NCBI RefSeq assembly: GCF_900114895.1
Contig: NZ_FOUO01000010.1
Span: 1-64,000, forward strand
Origin: Ectothiorhodospira mobilis
GTDB lineage: Bacteria; Pseudomonadota; Gammaproteobacteria; Ectothiorhodospirales; Ectothiorhodospiraceae
Reading direction: 5' to 3'
DNA length: 64,000 bases
How positions within the stretch are numbered: position 1 is the stretch's first letter; each line of letters opens with the position of its first letter. Positions 51,853 to 61,931 of the stretch are shown one piece after another. The notes under the pieces were generated by a model. It was not told the origin of the DNA and did no database searches. It saw only the letters and a list, made by a program, of their open reading frames with translations. The position numbers and the translations under genes are program-made.

Positions 51853-51878
51853 ACCCGGCCCCGTGCCGGGTTTTTTTT
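51853..51878 (+). terminator. plus-strand terminator without an obvious gene
   Basis: ACCCGGC (51853-51859) pairs with GCCGGGT (51865-51871), followed by seven more T. No plausible plus-strand protein gene precedes it in 51469-51852, so a small RNA or a short leader transcript may end here. Confidence 0.8.
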
Positions 51879-51931
51879 CGGTCCGGGGGCGGTGGCGGGA
51901 TCCCGGGTAGGGGGTGGGCTACGGCGCAGGG

Positions 51932-52753
51932 TCAGGTGAGGGCCGGCAGGCGGCCGGGGTCGGGCAGGACGGGGGCGGCGGCCCCGGGGGCCGGGTGCAG
52001 GGCCTCGGTGCGGCTGTGGTCGGACCAGTGCACCAGGCGCAGGGTACCCTCGAAGTCCTCCACCAGAGCCGTGCAGTGTTCCACCCAGTCCCCGGTGTTG
52101 CAGTAAAGGACATCCTCCAGGGCCTCGATGCCCGCCTTGTGGATGTGGCCGCAGATGTAGCCGTCCAGGCGGTGTTCCCGGGCCCGCCGGGCGGCGGCGC
52201 TCTCGTAGCGGCGGATGTAGTCCCGGGCGCGGCCCACCCGGGTCTTGACGTGGCCGGAGAGGGACCAGTAGGGACGGCCCATGTACCGCCGCCAGTCGTT
52301 GTAGCGATGGTTCAGGCGCAGCAGGACCTGGTAGGCGCTGTCGCCGAGCCATTTCACCAGGCGGTTGTGCTTGACGCAGGCGTCGAATTCATCGCCATGA
52401 CTCACCAAGAAGCGCCTTCCGTCGGCGGTGCGGTGCTCGGCCTCGCGCTGGATGCGCACCCCCTGAAATTCCGTGCCGACGAAGGCCCGCAGGGCCTCGT
52501 CGTGGTTGCCGGGGATGAAGATCACCCGGGTGCCGGCCTGGCTCTTGTCCAGGATGCTCTGGATCACGGCGCTGTGGTCCGCGTCCCAGTGGACGCTGCG
52601 GCGCATGCTCCACAGGTCGAAGATGTCCCCCACCAGGTAGAGGGAGTCGCAGTGGGCGGATTCGAGGAAGTCCAGCAGATAATCGGCGCGGGACTCGCGG
52701 GTGCCCAGGTGGACGTCGGAGAGGAAGATGCTGCGACAGTGCAGGGCTGTCAT
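51932..52753 (-). CDS. LpxH-type UDP-2,3-diacylglucosamine hydrolase-like metallophosphatase
   Basis: ATG 52753 gives 273 aa. All metal motifs are present: LSDVHLG, LVGDIFDLW, FIPGNHDE, VSHGDEFD and ICGHIHKAG. This order and spacing fit the LpxH/LpxH2 group, which removes UMP in lipid A synthesis, though the C-terminal Ala/Pro-rich tail is extra. It is monocistronic. Confidence 0.83.
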   Translation of the reverse strand: MTALHCRSIFLSDVHLGTRESRADYLLDFLESAHCDSLYLVGDIFDLWSMRRSVHWDADHSAVIQSILDKSQAGTRVIFIPGNHDEALRAFVGTEFQGVRIQREAEHRTADGRRFLVSHGDEFDACVKHNRLVKWLGDSAYQVLLRLNHRYNDWRRYMGRPYWSLSGHVKTRVGRARDYIRRYESAAARRAREHRLDGYICGHIHKAGIEALEDVLYCNTGDWVEHCTALVEDFEGTLRLVHWSDHSRTEALHPAPGAAAPVLPDPGRLPALT

Positions 52754-52901
52754 GGCGGATCGTCCTGTGGTGAAATCGGGTGGCATCTGTATGTTGGATC
52801 AAGGCCGTGAATGCCCCATCACAGGGCTATGGCATTTTCGTGAACCCGGGACGCATGGTCGTCCCTAGCAGTCCATCGTCGATCCGAAGAAGGAGCGTCC
52901 A

Positions 52902-53279
52902 ATGTCCGAAGAAAGGAACCCCGCGATCCAAGCCGCCAAAGACCCGGCCCATTCCGACGATCTGTTGATGCCCAAGGTGATCTACGTGCTCTATATCCTG
53001 GGGCCGTTCTTCTGGCTCACCGGGGTGGTGGGGGTGGTCATGGCCTACGTCTACAAGGACGGTGCGCCGGAGTGGATGCAGAGCCATTACCGCTTCCAGA
53101 TCGATACCTTCTGGAAGGGGTTGGCCTTCCTCCTGCCCGGTGTGCTGCTCACCTTCGTGCTGATCGGCTATCTCGTTTTGCTGTTCTGGGTGGTCTGGCT
53201 GCTGGTGCGCGCGGTGAAGGGGCTCAAGGCCCTGAGCGAGCGCCGGCCGGTGGAGCGCCCGGCCCGCTGGGGATTCTAA
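52902..53279 (+). CDS. DUF4870-like small membrane protein
   Basis: AAGGAGCGTCC precedes ATG 52902. The 125-aa protein has three hydrophobic helices (VIYVLYILGPFFWLTGVVGV, a second at about 70-85, and LVLLFWVVWLLVRAV). The conserved stretch HYRFQIDTFWKGL is the family mark. Function is not known. Confidence 0.85.
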   Translation: MSEERNPAIQAAKDPAHSDDLLMPKVIYVLYILGPFFWLTGVVGVVMAYVYKDGAPEWMQSHYRFQIDTFWKGLAFLLPGVLLTFVLIGYLVLLFWVVWLLVRAVKGLKALSERRPVERPARWGF

Positions 53280-53294
53280 AGGGGGATAAACGAA

Positions 53295-53320
53295 GACCGC
53301 CCCCGGATGCGGGGGCGGTC
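53295..53320. terminator. strong hairpin after the DUF4870-like gene
   Basis: GACCGCCCCCG (53295-53305) pairs perfectly with CGGGGGCGGTC (53310-53320) around a 4-nt loop. There is no T-run, so it may slow rather than end transcription; it lies between convergent genes. Confidence 0.55.
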
Positions 53321-53388
53321 CTGGACCGGCTCCCGGGCGGGAGCGGTCGGGTCTTCATGGGTCGGGGCCAGGGGCCCCTGGATGACCC

Positions 53389-54249
53389 TTATTGCATCCA
53401 GGACTCAACGATGTCCCGGTTTTCCTCGACCCAGCGCTTGGCGTTCTCGTAAGGATCGCCGCCTTCCTGATTCATGACCATGAGTTCGGCCACCTGGTCG
53501 GTGGTCCAGTGGAAGTTGTCCAGGATGGCGTAGGCACCGGGCATGTCTTCCTTCAGGCCCTTGCGCACCACGGTATGGATGCCTTCCTCACCGCCGTAGA
53601 CCCCCTTGGGATCTTCCAGGTATTTCAGGTCCCAGCGGCCTTCCATCCAGTGGGGGGTCCAGCCGGTGACCACGATCCATTCGTTCTGCCGGATGGCATT
53701 GCCCAGGGCGGCGGTCATGGTGGCGTCGGAGCCTTCCACCAGTTCCAGTTTCAGGTCATAGGCCTCGACGGCGTCCTCGGTGGTGCTCATGATGCCGGCG
53801 CCGGGGTCGATGCCGATGATCTCACCGTCGAAACGTTCGGCGTGGGCGTTGAGTTCACTGATGGAATCGATCTCCACGTATTCCGGCACCATCAGTCCGA
53901 TGCGGGTCCCTTCCAGGTTCGGACCCAGGTCCACCACCTGATCCTCCACTTCGGCCAGATAGGCCTCGTGGGTGCTGGGCAGCCAGGCGGCCACGAAGGC
54001 GTCCTGGTCGCCGCTGGCGACGGACTGCCACATGGCGGCGGCGCTCACCGAGGTGGTCTCCACCTCATAGCCCGCCTCTTCCAGGACCACGCGCATGACG
54101 TTGGTGCTGGCAATGGCGTCGGCCCATTCCACGTAGGGGATCTCCACCACGCCCTTTTCCTGGGCCATGGCGGTGGAGGCGGTGGCTGCCACGCCCAGGG
54201 CGAGGCAGGATGCGGCGATGGTGCGGGGGAAATCGGGTTTCAAGGTCAT
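53389..54249 (-). CDS. glycine betaine/proline-type substrate-binding protein (OpuAC/ProX)
   Basis: ATG 54249 follows GGAGGA and gives 286 aa with a signal peptide ending STAMA. The mature chain (VVEIPYVEWADAIASTNVMR, GDQDAFVAAWLPSTHEAYL, GTRIGLMVPEYV, VVTGWTPHWMEGRWDLKYL) is typical of the OpuAC fold, with Trp residues that can form the aromatic cage for a quaternary ammonium ligand. No permease or ATPase gene is adjacent, so its partner is elsewhere. Confidence 0.9.
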   Translation of the reverse strand: MTLKPDFPRTIAASCLALGVAATASTAMAQEKGVVEIPYVEWADAIASTNVMRVVLEEAGYEVETTSVSAAAMWQSVASGDQDAFVAAWLPSTHEAYLAEVEDQVVDLGPNLEGTRIGLMVPEYVEIDSISELNAHAERFDGEIIGIDPGAGIMSTTEDAVEAYDLKLELVEGSDATMTAALGNAIRQNEWIVVTGWTPHWMEGRWDLKYLEDPKGVYGGEEGIHTVVRKGLKEDMPGAYAILDNFHWTTDQVAELMVMNQEGGDPYENAKRWVEENRDIVESWMQ

Positions 54250-54478
54250 CGGTGTCCTCCGGATTGGATTGGATGTCACGCCGGCGCACTGCCGGGCCTT
54301 TCACGCGGCGCGGAATCGGGCTGCGCAGGCGGTCGGGGGCATGGGGAGTGGGGTCGCCATTGCGGGCGGGTGTGTCGGGCCCGGTATGCGGATGCCCCCG
54401 ATGGGGACGGTACCCCGGGGCGGTCGGCAGTGCGAAGATGCGACGTAACGGCAGCTATCATACACGTTCCGGAGGCGG

Positions 54479-54916
54479 ATGAAAAAAGACCTTACTAGAT
54501 GCAAGGGGATGCCCGGGGTGATCCTGGGGCTGGGTTGCCGTCCCGGTATCCCCGTTGCCGCCCTGGAGAGGGCCCTGGGGGAGGGGCTGACACGGGTGGG
54601 GCTGGGGCCGGAGGCGGTGCAGGGGGTGGCCACCATCGATCGCCGCGGGGAGGAGGCGGGGATCCAGGACCTCTGCCGGGGCCACGCCTGGCCGCTGTGG
54701 TGTTATCCGGCCCAGGTGCTGGCCCGGGTGCCGGTGCCCCATCCCTCCGCGGCCCTGCGCCGGCGCCTGGGCACCGGCTCGGTGGCCGCGGCGGCGGCCC
54801 TGCTGGCCGCCGGGGCCCCGGTCCGGGACCTGCTCCTGGAGCGCCATGTGTACCGCGACGGGGAGGGGCAGGTGGTCGTGGCGGTGGCGCGCCTGCCCGA
54901 CATGGGGGCGGGCTGA
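54479..54916 (+). CDS. CobE/CbiG C-terminal domain protein
   Basis: The 145-aa protein has the CbiG_C pattern: VILGLGCRPGIPVAALERAL, GVATIDRRGEEAGIQDLC, then TGSVAAAAALLAAGA and VYRDGEGQVVVAVARLP. CobE/CbiG acts in ring contraction of cobalamin synthesis. The start is uncertain: ATG 54479 has GGAGG only 3 bp away, and ATG 54509 is also in frame. No other cobalamin gene is near. Confidence 0.8.
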   Translation: MKKDLTRCKGMPGVILGLGCRPGIPVAALERALGEGLTRVGLGPEAVQGVATIDRRGEEAGIQDLCRGHAWPLWCYPAQVLARVPVPHPSAALRRRLGTGSVAAAAALLAAGAPVRDLLLERHVYRDGEGQVVVAVARLPDMGAG

Positions 54917-54962
54917 ACCGGTGCGCGACCGCCCCGCCCGGTGGGGCGGGGCGGATTTCCGA

Positions 54963-56459
54963 TCAGGTGCCGCAGAAGGTGCGGGTGACCCGTTCCCCCG
55001 GTTCCGGGGGGGTGTCGAAGACCGCCCATTGCGGGCGGTCCTCGAAGGGGTGGGTGACCGCCTCCAGCAGGTTCATGAACGGCCCCAGATTCCCCGCCCG
55101 GGCGGATTCGAGGGCCTGCTCCAGGCGGTGATTGCGGGGGATGCGCACCGGATTCGCCCGGGCCATGATCCGGGCCGGCCGCGCCGCATCCCCGGGCTCG
55201 CGCCCCAGGCGGCGTTGCCAGCGGTCCCGCCAGGAGGCAAAGGCCTCGCCACGGGACCATCCCGGGGGCGCGGCAGGGTGCTCCGGGTCTCCGGCCAGGG
55301 TGGTCAGATGGCGGAAGGTGAGGGTGAAGTCCGCCTCCTCCCGCTCCATGAGCTCCAGGAGATCCCGGATCAGCGGGGCGTCTTCCGCCTCGGCGCCCTC
55401 CAGACCCAGCTTGCGCCGCATCCCTTCCAGCCAGTAGTCCCCTATGCGTTCCGGGAAACGCTCCAGGATGGGCATGACCCGATCCACCGCCCGCTGGGGG
55501 TCCGGATCCATCAGGGGCAGGAGGCATTCCGCCAGGCGGGTCAGGTTCCATTCGGCCATGCGCGGCTGGTTGCCATAGGCGTAGCGGCCGTGGTGGTCGA
55601 TGGAACTGAAGACGGCCCCGGGGCGATAGACATCCAGGAAGGCGCAGGGGCCGTAGTCCAGGGTCTCCCCGGAGAGGGCGGTGTTGTCGGTGTTCATCAC
55701 CCCGTGCACGAAACCGACGCACATCCATTGCGCCACCAGGCGGGCCTGGCGTTCCACGGCCGAGGCCAGCAGCGCCCGATACGGATGGTCCTCCGTGGCC
55801 TCCCGCGGGGGATGGCGCGCCAGGGTGAGGTCCGCCAGCTGGCGCAGGGCCGGGATGTCCTGGCGGGCGGCGAAGTATTCGAAGGTGCCCACCCGGATGT
55901 GGCTGGCGGCCACCCGGGCCAGGATGGCCCCGGGCTGGGGGGTGTCCCGCGCCACGGTCTCCCCCGTGGCCACCGCCCCCAGGGCGCGGGTGGTGGGGAT
56001 GCCCAGGGCGTGCATGGCCTCGCTCACCAGGTACTCCCGCAGTACCGGCCCCAGGGCCGCACGGCCGTCGCCGGTGCGGGAGAAGGGGGTGCGACCAGCC
56101 CCCTTCAGATGCAGATCCCGTAGCCCTCCATCGGCGTCCCAGATCTCCCCCAGCAGGAGGGCGCGGCCATCCCCCAACTGCGGCACGAACTGCCCGAACT
56201 GGTGCCCCGCATAGGCCATGGCCACCGGTTCGGTCCCCCGGGGCAGGCGATTGCCCGAGAGCAGTCCGGCCCAGGCCTGCGCCGTCAGCGCCCCGGGATC
56301 GATCCCCAGATCCCGGCACAGGGCCGTATTCAGCACCAGCAGCCGTGGCGCCGGGGCCCTGGCCGGGGTCACCGGGGCGTGAAAGCCCCGGGGCAGGTGG
56401 GCATAGATCTGTTCCAGGGCCGGGAACGCAAGGGGAGCGGGTTGGGGATGGGCGGCCAT
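54963..56459 (-). CDS. selO: SelO/YdiU protein adenylyltransferase (AMPylase)
   Basis: The 498-aa protein matches SelO throughout: AMAYAGHQFGQFVPQLGDGR, LHLKGAGRTPFSRTGDGRA, LREYLVSEAMHALGIPTTRA, and HGVMNTDNTALSGETLDYGP with the catalytic Asn/Asp. It ends TFCGT; this Cys is selenocysteine in eukaryotic SelO. It transfers AMP to Ser/Thr/Tyr of redox proteins. Confidence 0.96.
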   Translation of the reverse strand: MAAHPQPAPLAFPALEQIYAHLPRGFHAPVTPARAPAPRLLVLNTALCRDLGIDPGALTAQAWAGLLSGNRLPRGTEPVAMAYAGHQFGQFVPQLGDGRALLLGEIWDADGGLRDLHLKGAGRTPFSRTGDGRAALGPVLREYLVSEAMHALGIPTTRALGAVATGETVARDTPQPGAILARVAASHIRVGTFEYFAARQDIPALRQLADLTLARHPPREATEDHPYRALLASAVERQARLVAQWMCVGFVHGVMNTDNTALSGETLDYGPCAFLDVYRPGAVFSSIDHHGRYAYGNQPRMAEWNLTRLAECLLPLMDPDPQRAVDRVMPILERFPERIGDYWLEGMRRKLGLEGAEAEDAPLIRDLLELMEREEADFTLTFRHLTTLAGDPEHPAAPPGWSRGEAFASWRDRWQRRLGREPGDAARPARIMARANPVRIPRNHRLEQALESARAGNLGPFMNLLEAVTHPFEDRPQWAVFDTPPEPGERVTRTFCGT

Positions 56460-56525
56460 GGGGGACTCCGTGGGGCTATTTCTGACTATTTTAGTCAGAT
56501 TAGCAGGGTCGCGGGATCCTGGCGA

Positions 56526-57218
56526 TCAATCCCTTTGGCGCCAGCGCAGCAGGACCGGGATCAGGGCCAGTACCGCCAGCCCCGCCAAGGGCAGCAGCAG
56601 GCCGGGGGTCAGGATATCGGCGGGTTGCAGATGCCGGGCCTGGGTCAGATCCGCCAGCCCCGCACCCAGGCGCCCCACCAGGAAGGACATGGGCAGCAGA
56701 CCCAGGGTGGTGGCCGCCAGGACCTGCCCCAGGGGGACGGGGAAGGCCACCGGCAGGAGGTTGGCGAGCCAGGCCGGGACCACCGGAAAGAGCCGCAGGG
56801 CCAGGAGCAGATGGAATCCGTTCTGTGTCAGGCCCTTTTCGAACCCGGTCAGGCGGTGCCCCCAGCGGCGGTGGATCCACTGCGGAAACAGCCGCCGGCC
56901 CAGGCCCGCCACCAGCACGGCGCTGAGCCCCGATCCCAGGGCGCAGAGCAGGGCACCCAGCGGGGCGCCGAAGAGGTATCCCCCCGAGAGCATGAGCAGG
57001 AAACCGCCCGGGAAGGGGGTGATCTTGCCCAGGGTGACCGCCGCCACGTAGCACAGGCCGGCCAGGGCCGTCTCTTCCCGGGCCAGTTGCAGTACGGTCT
57101 CCTGGTGGTGGCCGATCCACTCCAGGGCCCGGTCCCCCAGTATCCATAAGGCACAGGCGAGGGCCGCCAGAGTGAAGAGCAGCAGGGGGATGCGCAGGGT
57201 GGAGGGGGTGCGCGGCAT
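56526..57218 (-). CDS. TVP38/TMEM64 (VTT) family membrane protein
   Basis: The 230-aa protein has five to six helices. The VTT core is VTLGKITPFPGGFLLMLSGG, then YLFGAPLGALLCALGSGLSA, and a later ALRLFPVVPAWLANLLPVAF. DedA/VTT proteins move or scramble lipids. The substrate is unknown. It stands between selO and the deacetylase gene, divergent from the latter. Confidence 0.88.
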   Translation of the reverse strand: MPRTPSTLRIPLLLFTLAALACALWILGDRALEWIGHHQETVLQLAREETALAGLCYVAAVTLGKITPFPGGFLLMLSGGYLFGAPLGALLCALGSGLSAVLVAGLGRRLFPQWIHRRWGHRLTGFEKGLTQNGFHLLLALRLFPVVPAWLANLLPVAFPVPLGQVLAATTLGLLPMSFLVGRLGAGLADLTQARHLQPADILTPGLLLPLAGLAVLALIPVLLRWRQRD

Positions 57219-57320
57219 ATGGGGTATTGGGGCAGGGGGCGTGGGCTTGGCTCGGGGAGGGGGAACGGCCTAGTCTGGTGCGAGGATCTCCAATGACTGC
57301 GCACCCTACAGGGAAGACCC

Positions 57321-58511
57321 ATGACCGCCAAGCCGCCCCGGGCCGTGCTCCTGGATGCCGCCCCCGCAGGCCAGGACCGCTACGGCCGCAACCATCCTCT
57401 GGCCATCCCCCGGGTCTCCCTGACCGTGGACCTGATCCGGGCCTTCGGTGCCCTGAAAGCGGAGGAATACCTCGTGCCCGGGGCGGCGCACCGGGAGGAA
57501 CTGGCGGCCTTCCATGACCGGGACTACCTGGCGGCCCTGGAGCGGGCGCAGGCGGCGGGGCGGGCGAGCGCGCTGGAGCGGGAACGCCATCGCATCGGCA
57601 CCCTGGAGAACCCGGTCTTCCCGGGGTTCTTCCGCAAGGCCTCCGCCGCCGCCCGGGGCAGCATCCTGGGGGCCCGGGCCGTGCTGGAGGGGCGGGTGGC
57701 CTTCAATCCCGCGGGAGGCATGCACCATGCCGCCCCCGGGGCGGCCCATGGGTTTTGTTTCCTCAATGATCCGGTACTGGCCATCCTCACCCTGCGCCGG
57801 GCGGGGCTGCGGGTGTTGTACCTGGATATGGACGCCCATCACGGGGATGGAGTGGAGGCGGCCCTGGGGGGAGACCCGGGGGTGTGGACCTGTTCCCTGC
57901 ACATGGACACCGGCTATGCCTACCCCTTTCGCGGCGGGGGCATCGGGGATGCGGGGCCCCTGGGCCAGGGGGTGAACCTCCCCCTGCCCCAGGGGGTGAA
58001 CGATGCCGAATACCGCCATGCCTTTGAGCGCGTCTGGCCCGTGGTCCTGGACCGGGCCCGCCCGGATGCGGTGGTGTTGCAGGCGGGTACGGACATCCTC
58101 GCCCCGGACCCCCTGGGGAAGTTTCGTGTCTCCAACCGGGCCTTCCTGGCGGTGGTGGCCCGGGTCATGGCGGATGCCCCGCGCCTGCTGGCGCTGGGGG
58201 GCGGGGGCTATCACCCCCTGGCCCTGGCCCGTTGCTGGCTCGGGGTGTGGGGGGTGCTCTCCGGGCGGGCGCTGCCGGATATCCTGCCTGCGGCGGGGCG
58301 CGCCCTGCTGGAGGCGGTGGATTGGGATCTCATGGACGAGGAGGAGCCGCAGCGGGCGCGGCAACTGGAACGCCGCCTGGACGAGGCCGAACCCGGCGGG
58401 GTGCGGGATGAGGTACGGGCGCGGGTGGACCGCCTCCTGACGACCCACCCCGGTCTGCGCCGGACGCGCTGGTGCAGCGCCACCGGGGATGGGTATAGTT
58501 GCGGGCCATGA
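57321..58511 (+). CDS. histone deacetylase-superfamily (AcuC-like) amidohydrolase
   Basis: The 396-aa arginase-fold protein has NPAGGMHHAAPGAAHGFCFL (His-His pair), DMDAHHGDGVE (zinc Asp and His), LQAGTDILAPD (second zinc Asp) and GGGGYHPLALAR. It should remove acyl groups from lysine or polyamines. The N-terminal NHPLAIPRVSL is typical of AcuC. It overlaps the DUF1289 gene by ATGA. Confidence 0.92.
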   Translation: MTAKPPRAVLLDAAPAGQDRYGRNHPLAIPRVSLTVDLIRAFGALKAEEYLVPGAAHREELAAFHDRDYLAALERAQAAGRASALERERHRIGTLENPVFPGFFRKASAAARGSILGARAVLEGRVAFNPAGGMHHAAPGAAHGFCFLNDPVLAILTLRRAGLRVLYLDMDAHHGDGVEAALGGDPGVWTCSLHMDTGYAYPFRGGGIGDAGPLGQGVNLPLPQGVNDAEYRHAFERVWPVVLDRARPDAVVLQAGTDILAPDPLGKFRVSNRAFLAVVARVMADAPRLLALGGGGYHPLALARCWLGVWGVLSGRALPDILPAAGRALLEAVDWDLMDEEEPQRARQLERRLDEAEPGGVRDEVRARVDRLLTTHPGLRRTRWCSATGDGYSCGP

Positions 58512-58939
58512 AGACCCCCTGTATCCACATCTGCCGGGCCGAGCACGGGCGTTGCATCGGCTGTGGCCGCACCATTATGGAGATCGCCGCCTGGGCCCGT
58601 TTCACCGACCGGGAGCGGGAGGAGATCATGGCCCGGCTGCGGGCCGAGGGCTACGACGGCGCCGTCGCCCCCGCGCCCGCTCCCGCGGATCCTCCGCAAG
58701 AAGACACCTCCCAGGAGGGTCGGGTGGCGGCCCCCGTGCCCGGTCCGGCGCCGGCCCCCGGGGCGGTGGTCCTGTGTCCCGCCACCCGGCATCTGCCCCG
58801 CTCGGTGCGCATCGACGGCATCCCTTACGGCGAGCGCGTGGTGCGGCTGGTGGAGGCCCTGCAGGCCATCGCCGACGGGGACGGCGATGGCGAGGCCTGC
58901 CGCGCCATCGCCCGCCGGGCCCTGGGGGAGGAGGGCTGA
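58508..58939 (+). CDS. DUF1289 cysteine-rich protein
   Basis: ATG 58508 overlaps the previous stop and gives 143 aa. The first 50 residues are DUF1289 (TPCIHICRAEHGRCIGCGRT, then IMEIAAWARFTDREREEIM) with four Cys for a metal or Fe-S site. A Pro/Ala linker and a short helical domain follow. Function is unknown. Confidence 0.87.
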   Translation: MKTPCIHICRAEHGRCIGCGRTIMEIAAWARFTDREREEIMARLRAEGYDGAVAPAPAPADPPQEDTSQEGRVAAPVPGPAPAPGAVVLCPATRHLPRSVRIDGIPYGERVVRLVEALQAIADGDGDGEACRAIARRALGEEG

Positions 58940-59129
58940 CGGGACGGGTCGTGGTCCGCGCCGCCCGGTCCGGGCGCCTTGTGGAGGACCCTGCGATCCT
59001 TTAACCTGATTGCACCTCTCAGGTACACCGGGTGCGCACGGCGGTCACGCCGGCTTTCCGGTATCCAACCCGACATCCACGCACGCGCGCACGACCCCGC
59101 GTACAGGCCGGCGCAGGAGAGCATTGCCC

Positions 59130-61061
59130 ATGCCCGTCATCACCCTTCCCGACGAAACCCAGCGGCGTTTCGAACATCCCGTCACCGTGGCCGAGGTGGC
59201 CGCCGACATCGGCCGGGGCCTGGCCAAGGCCGCCGTGGCCGGCAAGGTGGACGGCCGTTTGGTGGATACCCGCCACCCCATCGACCACGACGCCCGCGTC
59301 GCCATCATCACCGACCGGGATGCGGAGGGGCTGGAGGTGATCCGCCATTCCACCGCCCACCTCCTGGCCCACGCCGTGAAGACCCTGTATCCCTCGGCCC
59401 AGGTGACCATCGGGCCGGTGATCGACGACGGTTTCTACTACGACTTCGCCTTCGAGCGCCCCTTTCATCCGGAGGACCTGGAGAAGATCGAGGCCAAGAT
59501 GAAGGAGCTGGCCAAGGCGGATCTCCCCCTGGAGCGGCGCGTCATGCCCCGGGACGAGGCCGTGGCCTTCTTCCGCGGGCAGGGGGAGGAGTACAAGGCC
59601 CGCATCATCGAGGAGATCCCCGAGGACCAGGAGCTCTCCCTGTACGCCCAGGGGGACTTCGTGGATCTGTGCCGCGGCCCCCATGTGCCCAGCACCGGCA
59701 AGCTCAAGGCCTTCAAGCTCACCAAGGTGGCCGGTGCCTACTGGCGCGGGGATGCCAACAACGAGATGCTGCAGCGCATCTACGGCACGGCCTGGCCCAA
59801 CAAGCAGCAGCTGGAGGAATACCTGCACCGCCTGGCGGAGGCAGAACGCCGGGACCACCGGCGCATTGGCCAGGAACTGGACCTCTTCTCCATCCAGGAC
59901 GAGGCCGGGGGCGGCCTGGTGTTCTGGCATCCCAAGGGGGCCCGCATCCGCCGCGCCATCGAACAGTTCTGGTTCGACATGCACGAGCGGGCCGGGTATG
60001 AATTCCTCTACACCCCCCATATCGCCAATCTGGACCTGTGGATGACCTCGGGCCATGCGGAGTTCTACGCCGACTCCATGTACGAGCCCATGGAGGACGA
60101 CCACCAGCGCTTCCAGCTCAAGCCCATGAACTGCCCCTTCCACGTGCTGGTGTACAAGGACCGGCTGCACTCCTACCGGGACCTGCCCCTGCGCTGGGCG
60201 GAGATGGGCACGGTCTACCGGCGGGAGATGTCCGGTGCCCTGCACGGGCTCATGCGGGTGCGGGGCTTCACCCAGGACGACGCCCACATCTTCTGCCGCG
60301 AGGACCAGATCGAGGCGGAGATCCTGCGCATCCTGGATCTGACCCTGGACGTGCTGCGGGCCTTCGGCTTCAACGACTTCGACGTCAATCTCTCCACCCG
60401 CCCGGACAAGGCCGTGGGCTCGGATTACATCTGGGAGCACGCCACCGCCGCCCTCAAGGGGGCCCTGGAGAAGAAGGGGCTGGCCTATGAGGTGGACGCG
60501 GGCGGCGGCGCCTTCTACGGCCCCAAGATCGATATCAAGATCCGCGATGCCATCGGACGCCAGTGGCAGTGCTCCACCGTGCAGCTGGATTTCAACCTGC
60601 CGGAGCGCTTCGACATGGAATACGTGGACGAGGACAACCAGCGCCGCCGGCCCATCATGATCCACCGCGCCCTGTTGGGTTCGGTGGAGCGCTTCTTCGG
60701 CGTGCTCATCGAGCACTATGCCGGCGCCTTCCCCCTGTGGCTGGCCCCGGTGCAGGCCCAGGTGCTCACCATCACCGACCGCCAGGACGCCTATGCCCGG
60801 GAGGTGGTGCAGGCCCTGCGGGACCGCGGTCTGCGGGCGGATGCCGACTTGAGAAACGAGAAGATCGGCTTTAAAATCCGCGAACACACGCTACAGCGGG
60901 TGCCCTATCTCCTGGTGGTGGGAGACCGGGAGATGGACACCCGTACCGTTGCCGTGCGCACGCGCTCGGGTGAGGATCTGGGTTCCATGGACCTGGAATC
61001 GCTGCAGGATCGCCTCACCCGGGAGAACGCCGCCCGCGGCCCAATCAACGTGGAGGACTGA
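59130..61061 (+). CDS. thrS: threonyl-tRNA synthetase
   Basis: ATG 59130 with AGGAGA upstream gives 643 aa, the E. coli length. TGS (1-62) and the editing domain (with [12 protein letters not shown] and [17 protein letters not shown]) are followed by the class II core: [13 protein letters not shown] (zinc Cys), [17 protein letters not shown] and [15 protein letters not shown]. The 190-bp leader before it has room for autoregulation but no clear hairpin operator was assigned. It starts the translation operon. Confidence 0.98.
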   Translation: MPVITLPDETQRRFEHPVTVAEVAADIGRGLAKAAVAGKVDGRLVDTRHPIDHDARVAIITDRDAEGLEVIRHSTAHLLAHAVKTLYPSAQVTIGPVIDDGFYYDFAFERPFHPEDLEKIEAKMKELAKADLPLERRVMPRDEAVAFFRGQGEEYKARIIEEIPEDQELSLYAQGDFVDLCRGPHVPSTGKLKAFKLTKVAGAYWRGDANNEMLQRIYGTAWPNKQQLEEYLHRLAEAERRDHRRIGQELDLFSIQDEAGGGLVFWHPKGARIRRAIEQFWFDMHERAGYEFLYTPHIANLDLWMTSGHAEFYADSMYEPMEDDHQRFQLKPMNCPFHVLVYKDRLHSYRDLPLRWAEMGTVYRREMSGALHGLMRVRGFTQDDAHIFCREDQIEAEILRILDLTLDVLRAFGFNDFDVNLSTRPDKAVGSDYIWEHATAALKGALEKKGLAYEVDAGGGAFYGPKIDIKIRDAIGRQWQCSTVQLDFNLPERFDMEYVDEDNQRRRPIMIHRALLGSVERFFGVLIEHYAGAFPLWLAPVQAQVLTITDRQDAYAREVVQALRDRGLRADADLRNEKIGFKIREHTLQRVPYLLVVGDREMDTRTVAVRTRSGEDLGSMDLESLQDRLTRENAARGPINVED

Positions 61062-61064
61062 CGT

Positions 61065-61583
61065 ATCAGCGCCGGAAAAGAGAACCGACTCAACGAGCAG
61101 ATCAGCGTCCCGCAGGTGCGCCTGATCGCCGAGGACGGCGAGAACATGGGGGTCATGCCCACGCGGGAGGCCCTGCGCATTGCCGAAGAATCCGAACTGG
61201 ACCTGGTGGAGATCGTCCCCACCGCAGACCCGCCGGTCTGCCGGGTGATGGATTACGGCAAGTTCAAGTTCGAGCAGAGCAAGAAGACGCAGGCTGCCAA
61301 GAAAAACCAAAAACAGGTTCAGATCAAGGAAGTCAAGTTCCGACCGGGTACGGATGAAGGCGACTACGCCGTGAAACTCAGGAACCTCACCCGGTTCCTG
61401 GAGCACGGCGACAAATGCAAGGTCACCATCCGCTTCCGGGGCCGCGAGATGGCCCACCAGGAACTGGGCGCCAAGTTGCTGGACCGCATCGAGGGGGATC
61501 TCCAGGAACTGGCCACCGTGGAACAGCGGCCGAAGATGGAAGGCCGCCAGATGATCATGGTGATGGGCCCCAAGAAGAAATAA
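61065..61583 (+). CDS. infC: translation initiation factor IF-3, AUC start
   Basis: The reading frame begins at ATC 61065, 8 bp after GGAGG (61052-61056), 3 bp beyond the thrS stop. No ATG, GTG or TTG is available in frame near there; GTG 61116 would cut off the first conserved residues (ENRLNEQI, then SVPQVRLI). The 172 aa contain [36 protein letters not shown] and a C-terminal domain ending GPKKK. Rare AUU/AUC starts let IF-3 repress its own translation. Confidence 0.95.
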   Translation: MSAGKENRLNEQISVPQVRLIAEDGENMGVMPTREALRIAEESELDLVEIVPTADPPVCRVMDYGKFKFEQSKKTQAAKKNQKQVQIKEVKFRPGTDEGDYAVKLRNLTRFLEHGDKCKVTIRFRGREMAHQELGAKLLDRIEGDLQELATVEQRPKMEGRQMIMVMGPKKK

Positions 61584-61706
61584 CAAAGCCCCGGCCCGGT
61601 CCTCCCGGGTCCGAGGGCGAATCCAGCCGGATGTGCGGGTCCCGGTACACCTGCACGTCCCTAGCAACAGGACCGCCGTGACGGCGGCCTCATCAGGAGT
61701 CCGAAG

Positions 61707-61904
61707 ATGCCGAAGATGAAGACCAACCGGGGCGCGGCCAAGCGCTTCAGGAAGACCGGCTCGGGGGCGTTCAAGCGCACCCAGTCCCACCGTCGTCATA
61801 TCCTGACGAAGAAGAGCACCAAGCGTAAGCGCCAGCTGCGCAAGGCCTCCCACATCCACGCCTCGGATGTGGCCGCCGTGCGGCAGATGCTGCCCAACGC
61901 CTGA
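61707..61904 (+). CDS. rpmI: ribosomal protein bL35
   Basis: The 65-aa basic protein ([37 protein letters not shown]) matches bL35 in full. It follows infC by 123 bp and precedes rplT by 27 bp, the conserved infC-rpmI-rplT order. Confidence 0.98.
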   Translation: MPKMKTNRGAAKRFRKTGSGAFKRTQSHRRHILTKKSTKRKRQLRKASHIHASDVAAVRQMLPNA

Positions 61905-61931
61905 TCTCATCGTCCACCAGGAGTCACGACC

